Source of the DNA: Vavraia culicis subsp. floridensis
Taxonomy: Eukaryota; Microsporidia; Pleistophoridae
DNA length: 64,000 bases
Direction: 5' to 3'
Assembly (NCBI RefSeq): GCF_000192795.1
Contig: NW_007360606.1
Coordinates: forward strand, 1,740 to 65,739
Shown: positions 53,101 to 61,364 of the stretch, in pieces
Numbering within the stretch: position 1 is the first letter of the stretch
Layout: each line of letters opens with the position of its first letter
Position numbers and translations under genes: made by a program
The notes under the pieces: generated by a model
What the model was told of the DNA's origin: nothing
Seen by the model: only the letters and a program-made list of their open reading frames with translations
The model's database searches: none

Positions 53101-53698
53101 TTGCTCTACTGTTCTCTTCAATAAACTCCTCTGGTCGTGTCACATCTTCTTTCTCTACACTGTTCTCAAGCTCTGCTCCACTGTTATCTTCAATAAACTC
53201 CTCTGGTCGTGTCATATCTTCTTTCTCTACACTGTTCTCAAGCTCTGCTCCACTGTTCTCTTCAATAAACTCCTCTGGTCGTGTCACATCCTCTTTCTCT
53301 GCACTGTTCTCAAGCTCTGCTCCACTGTTCTCCTCAATAAACTCCTCTGGTCGTGTCACATCTTCTTTCTCTACACTGTTCTCAAGCTCTGCTCCACTGT
53401 TCTCCTCAATAAACTCCTCTGGTCGTGTCACATCCTCTTTCTCTGCACTGTTCTCAAGCTCTGCTCCACTGTTCTCCTCAATAAACTCCTCTGGTCGTGT
53501 CACATACTCTTTCTCTACACTGTTCTCAAGCTCTGCTCCACTGTTATCTTCAATAAACTCCTCTGGTCGTGTCACATCTTCTTTCTCTACACTGTTATCA
53601 AGCTCTGATCCACTGTTATCCTCAATAAACTCCTCTGGTCGTGTCACATCCTCTTTATGAGTAATGTCTTCATGTCTTATTTCTTTCTCTTCCTCCAT
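50177..53698 (-). CDS. SEC16: Sec16, COPII coat scaffold of ER exit sites
   Basis: Sec16 organises COPII assembly at ER exit sites. The 1,173-residue product starts with seven and a half copies of a 24-residue acidic repeat (residues 16-198), followed by a long acidic disordered stretch. The central conserved helical (ACE1-like) domain lies at about 690-960. Near the C-terminus, residues 1064-1104 hold the Sec16-specific block GWGFSLLNLFKRKEKRYKV then DFKYDPQTKRWIN, equivalent to the GWFGGWF...F.YDP..KRWVN block of fungal Sec16. It is about half the length of yeast Sec16 (2,195). The ATG sits at the end of an A8 run, inside the preceding gene's last codons, with no CCC signal. The true N-terminus may therefore be in that upstream frame. 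Confidence 0.88.
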   Translation of the reverse strand: MEEEKEIRHEDITHKEDVTRPEEFIEDNSGSELDNSVEKEDVTRPEEFIEDNSGAELENSVEKEYVTRPEEFIEENSGAELENSAEKEDVTRPEEFIEENSGAELENSVEKEDVTRPEEFIEENSGAELENSAEKEDVTRPEEFIEENSGAELENSVEKEDMTRPEEFIEDNSGAELENSVEKEDVTRPEEFIEENSRANADEQKYEDDIVVSSEGSKEEKSTNYEMEDYVKEEEHQNNAGETFEANSGEVTRSTEHECSIAEGVSETKKDDNSSLSEEHLHEETRETFPAADTIGLGRLTEDDEDFDLPDIPDELFDGYENECPDFLVSSNKNADTKNREISDEIVERRDGVGSVLAVDVHERAPANEAVEYQEGLTESRNSELPIDGQQSTEEGHRLTEQNELVDGKIRENIEQKTPSDQIEDNKNLMNLLNHDNQSKDHVFKEESFYDIDVAPKKVIKGHEIIEEMPNDLWSDEDEELETTFEKLHVKGTAEGFMEEEMSNVGKDVSGNVYQPQESKKLSIVDEKNVTESVSTNDPFARVYEHGMERSADTFRSRRENDLFTTIADRNASPEEKALESLVRKQMNIDDKIRHEDSLERLKNADINEEICQSAEKTVKPGNLFIPAVKNKPKSSFVPKVDMSLSPHKKGVKFQFLRNKLLVFTSVKQCRVNAENEKTEKMKYVERFYRIKSNQRVDAMTKSEIREKAANTTAPNNIYALLLDVRSFKGTEARMTHNPDINEIMRLSFKDQLAATMKCIERKDYGMAFLLSRGNKEAERAALDGYLRTSIDPLFHSFFSHTAEIMAPYKCEPYLHDDGRWVEFLSLILDRRNASDADMESLLEIKKSKADQFYVLVFLYLKFGKSFFHKHKDVLLTNYEFVRIMSYLKVKDIEDLKTYYEEYFLVTDKGMPVMTGGWGWKNYVEKGISKIIGIDNAFAENEVQKGTANKNVSEKTKAMNKDKLRGDEELSAKRKMNPQVEDDTNTLKDKEALFEKHIKLAKENMDKTEQKTVPDYASSFADFFVSEPMLVPDTSYDDQSLPKSVIDRDKDDENDVIIAKKEEKGWGFSLLNLFKRKEKRYKVKCGVECDFKYDPQTKRWINTKAQTSKVEKIDAQKDKVVTEKSVPLPCPVNRKTGEKKTGESIASRYVIENDGVTDEEVNANDIFGVCKKK
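53105..53653 (-). repeat. 72-bp in-frame tandem repeat in SEC16
   Basis: Seven full units (53150-53653) and one partial unit (to 53105) encode a 24-residue acidic repeat beginning EDVTRPEEFIE and containing NSGAELENS. Units are nearly identical at both DNA and protein level. The reverse strand stays open through the array in two frames, giving long Ser/Leu-rich artefact frames. Confidence 0.97.
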
Positions 53699-54765
53699 TT
53701 TTTTTCCATCTCATAGTTTTCACGCAATTCACCTTCTATCTTTCCCAAAATACTTTTGGACTGTTCACCTTTCACGATATCATCAATAAACATCTTCTTG
53801 CTGCCCTCTTGCAGCTCAGGATCGATTATATTTAGGTGTTTCATTACATCGTAGTTACTATCATCGTTTTTCGCCGCAATCAACTGAGCTAGACTGAAAG
53901 ACACATCTTTACCACTTTCTTTGGCAACCTCTGGATTATTTTCATCTAAATTTTCACTATCATTTGATCTTACATCGTTGACAGCCTCGAAACGTTCATT
54001 ATTGTTTTCTCCACTCTTCTCATAATCATCGTCTGCAATTTCTTCACCACACTCCGTTTCGTTATTTCCCTCAAAATCTCTGTCTTCATCCCTATTATTA
54101 TCACTATTCACAATAACTTTCTCTTCTTCTGCTATTTCCGCGCTATCCTTCATTTTCTCACCGTCTTTATCCACGGAAGCTGCATCCCTCCCATTATTTT
54201 CATCAATTTGTTCATCTTCGTTTGTTATCTCATGTTTATCACGTTCTTTTTTCCTTTCATTCCTACTTTTAGATGTTGTATTGGGTAGATTCTCCATTTT
54301 TTTGGGGTCCCTCGTACAAGATTCCATTAATAGCCATTCCTGGTGTTGCGATCCATCGATGTTTTTTTTGAGTGCTTCCGCGTTAAACCGGTTGTGGTCT
54401 TTCATATTCAATACTGTCTCTGGCGAGGAATGCATTTCCACTGCATCAGCATCGTCTGAATCATTTCTCACTCGTTCGATGTATTTTCTATCTTCACAGT
54501 TATAATCCTCATCCCTGTAGTACCCTATTTCATTGTCACTTGCACATTTTTCACTGTTTTCGTCGAATGTATCATCGTTTTTATCCGTTTTTTCACTTTC
54601 ATAGCCACCATCGATACGACTCAGCGAATCCGTTTTACCGTACGGAGCGCCATTATTCTCACATACTTGTGTACCGCCTGTTTCATTTTCAGCCGATTCC
54701 AGGTCGCTGCTGTCTATAACACACGTTTCCAAAATATTATCGTCCGATGAGCTTGTATTTTCCAT
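53677..54765 (-). CDS. acidic protein overlapping the SEC16 start; possible SEC16 N-terminus
   Basis: The 362-residue product is rich in Asp, Glu, Asn, Ser and Lys and mostly disordered. The last 70 residues look folded or helical (FSLAQLIAA, MKHLNII, KMFIDDIVKG) and end in a basic tail. I recognise no domain. Its last 22 bases overlap the SEC16 start. One extra A in the A8 run at 53698-53705 would join the two frames into a single protein of about 1,540 residues with a continuous acidic N-terminal region. The start is the first ATG; the frame is open a little further to a GTG at 54819. There is no CCC near either start. Confidence 0.6.
   Translation of the reverse strand: MENTSSSDDNILETCVIDSSDLESAENETGGTQVCENNGAPYGKTDSLSRIDGGYESEKTDKNDDTFDENSEKCASDNEIGYYRDEDYNCEDRKYIERVRNDSDDADAVEMHSSPETVLNMKDHNRFNAEALKKNIDGSQHQEWLLMESCTRDPKKMENLPNTTSKSRNERKKERDKHEITNEDEQIDENNGRDAASVDKDGEKMKDSAEIAEEEKVIVNSDNNRDEDRDFEGNNETECGEEIADDDYEKSGENNNERFEAVNDVRSNDSENLDENNPEVAKESGKDVSFSLAQLIAAKNDDSNYDVMKHLNIIDPELQEGSKKMFIDDIVKGEQSKSILGKIEGELRENYEMEKKWRKRKK
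53698..53705 (-). other. A8 run at the overlap of two frames
   Basis: On the coding strand the upstream frame reads GAA AAA AAA TGG and the SEC16 frame begins with the ATG formed by the last A. The A AAA AAA heptamer fits the X XXY YYZ pattern of a -1 slippery site. A homopolymer is also a common place for sequencing indels. Confidence 0.6.
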
Positions 54766-54882
54766 TTGTTTATTTTTGTTTGTGTTGCTTTTATATTTCT
54801 GATGATTAATTATTCGCACTCAAATTCGATGTTTTGAAATGAAAGCGTAAACTCGTAGTTTGCAATTTTTTAAAATCCAATA

Positions 54883-55125
54883 TTAGCGCTCATTGTAACG
54901 AGCGTACCGAAAATATTGCAATTTTGTTACGTTGGAACTGATGCCAAAAGGATGAACTAGCAGTGCTAAGTGCATGCCTATGGCAAAAAGCGTATCATCC
55001 CGTTTTACTGGGCCGTTCAGAACTACATCCTTTATCGTTTTTATGTTGCATGGAGTTAAAGATACGAACATATTTGCAAATAAGTTTAGGCCGAAGACGA
55101 AAACCACATATTTTATAACCTGCAT
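54883..55125 (-). CDS. possible small membrane protein, 80 residues
   Basis: Starting at the ATG at 55125, the product begins MQVIKYVVFVFGLNLFANMF, a hydrophobic helix. It has a polar middle (NGPVKRDD), then a second hydrophobic stretch (LFAIGMHLALLVHPFG) and a basic C-terminus. The two-helix layout is typical of small ER or Golgi membrane proteins, but I match it to no family. There is no CCC signal. It lies 117 bases upstream of the acidic gene on the same strand. Chance is a real alternative. Confidence 0.35.
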   Translation of the reverse strand: MQVIKYVVFVFGLNLFANMFVSLTPCNIKTIKDVVLNGPVKRDDTLFAIGMHLALLVHPFGISSNVTKLQYFRYARYNER

Positions 55126-55492
55126 TATTCGCAAAAATGAAAGAGATATGTTCTTAAAAATGTTTTTTTGTTATTTTAATGAACTTTACCGGCCTGTAAA
55201 AGACTCTTCTCCATCTAATGGACATAAATTTTATAAACAGTTAAATTTTGATGTCTCCTGCCCAAACAGGTGAAAAAAAACGTGATTTAAAAGTCAAATT
55301 TGTTTAACATATCACCGCACAAACGGCACATCACATATATTAGCATAGAAAACATGCTTAACGGTTGAATCACATCTCATACATCCTGCAACATGTCTTG
55401 CTCAGTCAATCACGCAGTTGCAACTATAATACAGCGAGAAATGTTTGATCAACATGTTAGTGTGAGGCATATGATATGACAAACAAACATTC

Positions 55493-55528
55493 AATTTGGT
55501 AGCAGTCAACGTGCCGAGCTACCAAATT
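55493..55528. repeat. perfect 11-bp inverted repeat, 14-base loop
   Basis: AATTTGGTAGC at 55493-55503 is followed by 14 bases and its exact reverse complement GCTACCAAATT at 55518-55528. It is unrelated in sequence to the hairpins at 31835 and 41132. Confidence 0.75.
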
Positions 55529-56461
55529 TACTAAAATTATTACTTTTCATGTTAACGCTACATATGCTGAAGCTACAAGCTCATGTTTAGTAGAATAAAT
55601 CATCCTTTTGCAGCAATAATGATGAAAAAGGTTAATGTTACATATCTCTATGGTCACGTGTTGGGCTGACACTCTGTAAAGCTCCTTCTTCAGAAGCAAT
55701 TTATTCATCTCCTCACACAGTTAACACCAAAAATATGCTTTTTTGGTCTGCTAGGACCGATCTTGCTCCTGGTCCGCGGTCTATCCGCAGATACACCGGT
55801 CGTAATGTCATTAAACAAAGTTAAAATCGCGCTTGGAACGTTCATTTTCTTGCTTTACTGCATGTATGTGTAATAATTAACGAAATGCCTTGTCACAGAT
55901 TGCTAATTTTCCTTTATAAATTATACCACGACAATTCGGTTAACCTGCTTGAGAGAGCCACAAATCAGAAGATTTGTCATGGTGAACCAAGGACCAGTGG
56001 CCATGGTCGGTTCCAGCGGATCAAAAAAGTGTGTTTTTCGAACGACATTGATGTATGAGGAGGTAAATAAACTACTGTTAATAAAAGAAAGAAGTTGACA
56101 TGGCTGCATTACCGTTACAACGCCATGTTATTGGTTTTATTAGGTGTAGGTACACACAACTGATCTTTCGCTTCTTACAATATGGCTTAATCTTTTTCAG
56201 TTCAACAGTAGGTTTGTAAGTTTGCGTCAATCTCGAACCGTGGAAACAGCAATTATTCAGGCTTACTTCATCCAAACGAGCCAGAAATATTGATGGTTGG
56301 AATATCGTCATAAACCATACCAATGGTGGGTAACAACGAGCTAGCGTAGTATTTTTCCTATTGAACGGCTATTTGTTGCGCTTGCGCTATACCCTCTTTT
56401 ATCCGTTTCACAATTGTTCATCGCACCTCATTACGCTTTAAACTATTCAAAAAGAGCGCAG

Positions 56462-56464
56462 CCC
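56462..56464 (+). promoter_or_regulatory. CCC start-proximal signal of the Rab GTPase gene
   Basis: CCC lies 15 bases before the ATG at 56480. The frame is open further upstream to a TTG at 56414, but the Rab family begins at the ATG. Confidence 0.55.
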
Positions 56465-56479
56465 TTCTCCATCAGAAAA

Positions 56480-57076
56480 ATGCGCACAAAATATAAAATT
56501 GTGTTTCTTGGTGATCCAAGTGTCGGGAAGACGACGCTCATCTCACAATTTACGAACAAAGAGGCAGACGAGAATTACCACCCAACAATAGGCATAGACT
56601 TCACATATTTAAGGGTAAATTTGCAGGGAAAAGATGTTCGATTGCAATTATGGGACACGGCCGGGCAAGAACGGTATAATTCTATAATACCAAACTACAC
56701 GCGTAAGTCTTTTGCTGCTGTTATTGTGTTTGATCTCAAGCATCTCAGCAGCTTTGACAATATTGACCACTGGATAAAGGACCTAGTGCTGATAAATGAT
56801 CCTGACAGACTTATAAAAATAGTAATTGTGGGAAACAAAAAAGACCTGATGGATGAGAGGGAGAGGGAGGAGATAAAGATTAAGGCGGTGGAGAAGGCCA
56901 AGGAGTATGATGGTAAGTATATCGAGACGTGTGCGATGAAGTATGCAGATATTAGGGAGTTGGTTGACCATGTGAACGATTTAGTGATTCAGGATTGCTC
57001 CGGTAACAATGAAGAAGAGAATGAAGATGTTGTCGAAATACAGGCTCAGAAGGGAAGAGGATGTTGCCCTATGTAG
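56480..57076 (+). CDS. YPT6: Rab6/Ypt6-type small GTPase
   Basis: Rab6/Ypt6 controls retrograde traffic to and within the Golgi. The 198-residue product has P-loop GDPSVGKT at 11-18, the switch I effector segment TIGIDF, G3 WDTAGQERYNS, G4 NKKD and a variant G5 ETCAMK in place of ETSAK. The sequence VRLQLWDTAGQERYNSIIP and the KIVFLGDPSVGKT start are closest to Rab6 among Rabs. It ends GRGCCPM, a cysteine pair suited to geranylgeranylation, although with two residues after it, unlike Rabs that end CXC or CC. The C-terminal 25 residues are an acidic hypervariable tail. Confidence 0.9.
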   Translation: MRTKYKIVFLGDPSVGKTTLISQFTNKEADENYHPTIGIDFTYLRVNLQGKDVRLQLWDTAGQERYNSIIPNYTRKSFAAVIVFDLKHLSSFDNIDHWIKDLVLINDPDRLIKIVIVGNKKDLMDEREREEIKIKAVEKAKEYDGKYIETCAMKYADIRELVDHVNDLVIQDCSGNNEEENEDVVEIQAQKGRGCCPM

Positions 57077-57769
57077 AAGGCGTCAATAGCGGCATTACCT
57101 ACGTCTCTCTCTCTAAATAAATTTTTAAATATTTGATGGACGTATTATGTGTGGCTGACAGTGCTTGTAGCTATTTTATGTGTTTGTTGTGGTCAATCAT
57201 TTACAGCATCATCGTTGTTTTTACAATTTTTACCTCGTAAAGTGCTTAATCCCTTCCCAATCGATTTTCTGCTAGGTGAACGGCTGCTTAATTCGAAGTA
57301 GAAGAGGTTAGTATTAGTGAGCCACCTCTCGTCACGGCGTACTAACCTCAACACAATAATACCGAGCAAATGGTAGATGAGCTCATTTAGGAAGATAAGA
57401 TATACCCAACTATTCTCTTGTCTGCCGTAACATTTCTATTAAAACCATACTCCGATACGGAATGGCATTTTCCTACTATATGTTTTTTTTGGAAATATTC
57501 ATTGATGCTCACACTTGTTCCGGTACTCAATGAAATAATACCTGTTTTATTGCTGTTTTAGACATCAATTCTTTTCTGTGGCACTAAACATAATTTTCCC
57601 TCTTCGATCACCAAGTAATATAAGACTGTAACATAGAACTAAAGTAATTTATAGTTGGATATTAAATGGCAAGCATCAATTTTAACTTTTACTTCTTTTC
57701 CATTTTCATAATTTTACTTTTTCGATCCTTTTGTCCAATTAACACTTCTATCCACGAACACGCCCCTTC
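57077..57769. other. spacer between the Rab and SCY1-type genes
   Basis: About 690 bases. The frame open from 57666 overlaps the next gene's start in another frame and is not supported. CCCC at 57763-57766 is the next gene's signal. Confidence 0.5.
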
Positions 57770-59320
57770 ATGTCCATTCTCAAAAAAATTCTATCAAAGA
57801 AGGAGACCTTCTTCTCCACCAAAAAGCTTATACACACAACACCAGCCTACGAACTATTCGCTTACACGAAAAATGACGAGTCTCTGAGTTTAATTAGGTA
57901 CCACGACAAGAGACAAGTCCAGAAAATTACTAAGATATTGCGTACGGTCAAGCACTACAACATTATGAGCATCGTAAGGAGCAAAGACTGTTGCATCTAT
58001 ATGCCAACCGTGGTTCCGTACCGAATTCTTGGCGAAAATCTTTCCGACACGTACAAGGAATATTTAATGATCTCATTGGCGAATGCCTTGCGCTTCTTAC
58101 ACGACAAGTGTAAGATAGCACACAATAATCTAAATTTAGATGCTCTGCTGATAAACAGTCTAGGAACACTGATACTTGGCGGGTTTGAATGCGCAGCGAC
58201 GGTAAATAGTCGGGAGGAATGTTTTGGTGACTTGGAACAGTTTGAACATTTGGGTTATTCTCTATTGGACACGCAGGTGAGGTACGACGAATGCTTGGGC
58301 AAGGAGAGCTTTTACTCCGTGCTGGCAGAGAAATGTATTACGTTCAACGTGATGAGCGACGAAGAGGCCATCAGCTTTCTGAACATGATCAGGAAAGAAC
58401 ATAGAGCAAATGATATTCCTGAAATGATAAAGATGCACATATGTAGGCTTGTCATCAACAAAATGGTAAGTTTGACCAAAGAGAAAGATGAAAAAGCCGC
58501 GATAGACTTGATTGAGCTTGAACAACAGGTGAATAATGGAAATATAGGGGATGTGCTCTTCCTGAGATATACTTATTTGTATTTCATGATCTCATTGGAA
58601 ATGGAATCATATGATATTGTTATTGAGGACCTTTTTTCGATTCTGGATACGAAATTTCGCGTGGAATTGCTTAAGAAGAAGAACTTCTTCCTTAAGCGAG
58701 TTTCGTGTTGGAACAAAAAATCCATTTTTTATAACCTGACAATCGGATTGAAATGCAAAGACAAAATTTTACAAGCCTTAACCCTGGAATTTGTCAACGA
58801 CACAGTGAAATTTTACAATTCTAGCGAGATAAAAGAATTGTGCAAGCTACTGTCCAACTGTAAAAGCACGTACACGCTGATCATGATAGAAAACAATCTC
58901 AAGCTATTTTTGGACAACGATTTGCATGGACTGTACAAGCTTATGTTTGTATTCATCCACGATACACACATCCGGGAGGAGTCACTGATCGTGTTGGATA
59001 AAATTTACAAGAATTTCAGCTTCAAGAAGTTGTGTACGGAAATTTTGCCGTTCCTTTGTGAGCTAATCATAGAAACAGACTCAGACACGCTTTTTGCAGT
59101 GATAAAGAACATTTTGGGATATCTTGAAAGCAACAGGGAGGCTATCGTTAATTCGAAGATTTCAACGAAAATGTCGCGATGGCTGCCCTTCATGAACAGG
59201 AAAGGAAGCAGCAAGGACAATGTAAAGCAGGAAAAGGTTGAGGAAAATCAGTCCAGTATAAATGAAAGGGCTGCCGATAGCAGCAACAAAAAGCCAGAAA
59301 ATTGGGACAACGATTGGTAG
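57770..59320 (+). CDS. SCY1-like pseudokinase (Cex1/SCYL1 family)
   Basis: SCYL1/Cex1 proteins bind COPI coats and have been linked to Golgi retrograde traffic and tRNA export. Residues 1-250 read as a kinase fold without catalytic residues. The HRD position is HNN (118-120, in IAHNNLNLDALLIN), and the DFG position is GGF (137-139). Residues about 260-470 are helical and suggest HEAT repeats. After a polar linker the protein ends NWDNDW, a Trp-based acidic tail like the COPI-binding end of the family. At 516 residues it is shorter than yeast Cex1 (761). CCCC lies 3 bases before the ATG. I cannot separate Cex1/SCYL1 from SCYL2/3 by eye, but the tail favours SCYL1. Confidence 0.87.
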   Translation: MSILKKILSKKETFFSTKKLIHTTPAYELFAYTKNDESLSLIRYHDKRQVQKITKILRTVKHYNIMSIVRSKDCCIYMPTVVPYRILGENLSDTYKEYLMISLANALRFLHDKCKIAHNNLNLDALLINSLGTLILGGFECAATVNSREECFGDLEQFEHLGYSLLDTQVRYDECLGKESFYSVLAEKCITFNVMSDEEAISFLNMIRKEHRANDIPEMIKMHICRLVINKMVSLTKEKDEKAAIDLIELEQQVNNGNIGDVLFLRYTYLYFMISLEMESYDIVIEDLFSILDTKFRVELLKKKNFFLKRVSCWNKKSIFYNLTIGLKCKDKILQALTLEFVNDTVKFYNSSEIKELCKLLSNCKSTYTLIMIENNLKLFLDNDLHGLYKLMFVFIHDTHIREESLIVLDKIYKNFSFKKLCTEILPFLCELIIETDSDTLFAVIKNILGYLESNREAIVNSKISTKMSRWLPFMNRKGSSKDNVKQEKVEENQSSINERAADSSNKKPENWDNDW

Positions 59321-60283
59321 TATGGTAGGGTATCTTCATCCGGTATGAGTGTAGTAAATCTGTGTTTCACCGGATATCTTTTCAGCTTGGCGTATACAAC
59401 AAGCTTTTATATCTTTGATTAGATCAACCCGCTGATACGAAGTAGCTGTAAAAGCGTTCGTATGAAGCGGAACGGAAGGTTACGCACCATTAGCCAAAGA
59501 GAGCGCTTTAAAAAATACTGTGATGTGCTGTTGCTTTTCTAGGTTTAGCTAACGAGCGGAAATTCTGGTTCATAGTTGCCGTTTCCTTACTATCGATACG
59601 CCATCAACAATAAGGAGTAAAGGCGAACAGAAATGGCTAAAGAAGCACGCTATTCAGGTATTGTGATACGCGAAGATAAATGAGCGTACTATTGATGAAA
59701 GGAATCTAGAAGAACGAAATAAACAGAGTTATCTAACAGTATGGGACGTGGACGCTACATGACCGTAGAAAATGGCAGATGCAGCCATTTCTAACGCGTG
59801 GCAACGCTGGGTGGTCTTCTCGCAAGCGAGCAGCTAATGTAGTCAGTTATGGCATCCTTCTCATCAGACATACTTTACTGTACCAGGTCATTATGAAGCC
59901 ATTATCGTATCAAATATTGCTGTGTTTGCCAAATGTAAATGCAATTAAAGCTTTTTATTTAACGCTCTGCTGGTATCATCCGATTTGGTAGTTCTTTAGT
60001 AAAAGCTGTTCGCTCACCATTCCGCATCACACAGTCAACTCCTATCCAGGACAGGCATGCGCATTTTTAGTTTGTAATTAGGATATTACGTCCTGTAAAC
60101 TTTTAACAGTGGCGATTAGAACAAGAACTTGACGAAGGTATCGTAGACAAAATTACCGAAAAAAAGTTTTTTATGAAGAGAATTCGTCTAACAAAGTGAT
60201 GAGCCAGCATTCTGATCACAAAATGTAAAAGTATTGGTTGTGTAGCGCAATGAACCTCATTGTTTCAGTTTTAATTACCTTAT
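59321..60283. other. spacer between convergent genes
   Basis: 960 bases with no supported gene. A 70-codon frame at 59779-59991 has no signature. Confidence 0.5.
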
Positions 60284-60946
60284 TCAGTCATCTTTTGAAG
60301 AACTATTCGATGAAATAGTACCAAAAATTTTTTGTTCCAGTGATGCATCCTCGGTTTCGGCATATTGCAGTTGATTGCAAGCAGCCGGTTCGTATGAAAG
60401 TACGTTTAAATCACTTGGTTCGCAAACGGTCTCGTAAACATGTGGTAGTGGCCATTCTACCTCTCTTTGTGCTTGCACCGATTTGTGTTCTCTCGGCAGT
60501 TTTCTTGCATGGGGGGAGGAGTGACTGTGTGACAGAGCACGAGGAACCACACATCCTTCAGATACGTTTTGAAGAGTAGATGTGTTGCTGGCATGCAACT
60601 CGTCTGTAGGTGCATCACCGAGTAGATTAGTAGAAAACTTGCGTCGCTTACATCTAGCGAATTGCCCATGCCTATGATGTAACGGTACCCGATGGCAAGG
60701 TGCTTGGTACCCAAATATCAAATAGGACAGAGTGTCTGATATTTTTCGATACAGTACCATGATAATGTACAGTAACACCCATAAAAACACCAGCGCCGTA
60801 CCGAATTCAAAATAACTAAACGAGGTTACACTTCCCCTGGACCTGCCAGTTGTACGTTCAGAACACGCTGTTTTTTGAGTTGTCTCAGTTAATGTCAGCA
60901 TATTTGATACGAGGTATTCTCCATCACGAAGATTATTTAAATGCAT
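60284..60946 (-). CDS. single-pass membrane protein A of a tandem pair
   Basis: Unrecognised. The 220 residues comprise a Ser/Thr-rich N-terminal stretch of about 45 residues with no signal peptide, one membrane helix (ALVFLWVLLYIIMVLY, about 51-66) and a basic then acidic tail. Just after the helix is LSYLIFGYQAPCHR. The next gene has LNNLINGPAVHR at the same place, and both tails carry Tyr-Glu motifs (HVYETV here), so the two look like diverged tandem copies. The tail is His/Arg-rich near 85-115 and acidic at the end. Membrane location is inferred only from the helix. Confidence 0.65.
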   Translation of the reverse strand: MHLNNLRDGEYLVSNMLTLTETTQKTACSERTTGRSRGSVTSFSYFEFGTALVFLWVLLYIIMVLYRKISDTLSYLIFGYQAPCHRVPLHHRHGQFARCKRRKFSTNLLGDAPTDELHASNTSTLQNVSEGCVVPRALSHSHSSPHARKLPREHKSVQAQREVEWPLPHVYETVCEPSDLNVLSYEPAACNQLQYAETEDASLEQKIFGTISSNSSSKDD

Positions 60947-61364
60947 TGCAATTAATTTACCAAATAAGTTATAACAAGTATTGGTGCACGATCAAGTAAA
61001 TGTATTCATTGACATGATAGAAATTACAAAGTATTTGATTTAATTCCGTTTATAAAATGAAACATGAGTTTTGTTATCTATCCAACGTAATTTATTCATA
61101 TAAAAAGCGGGAGAAGGTGCAAAATATCGAAAGCTCGCGCGAAAATTGGTGTTGTATGGCCTTAAATACTTTGATTGGTATAAAATTATGAACTAAGAAT
61201 AACCTACGATGCAACATTGATGAGGAACGCTGAAACTGAAAGCAATTTCCAAAATTACATTTCAACGAGTATGGTATCAACTGAGAAGCGCGATAAAACC
61301 GCATTACAATGTTATGAATCAAAAATGGTTGTGAAACTGCTTTCAAAATACGTTGTTTATTATT
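60947..61364. other. spacer between the two tandem membrane-protein genes
   Basis: About 420 AT-rich bases. Nothing is recognised besides unsupported short frames. Confidence 0.5.

Larger units (their letters stand above)
55126..56479. other. spacer upstream of the Rab gene
   Basis: About 1.35 kb. It holds a perfect 11-bp inverted repeat at 55493-55528 and otherwise AT-rich sequence with only short unsupported frames. Confidence 0.45.

Noticed and set aside
52928..53660. Two plus-strand frames of 226 and 209 codons with repeats
   Set aside because: They are the reverse strand of the SEC16 72-bp repeat array.
58464..58480. GTAAGT within the SCY1-type gene, and another at 56912 in the Rab gene
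   Set aside because: Both are in-frame codons of conserved coding sequence with no acceptor nearby.
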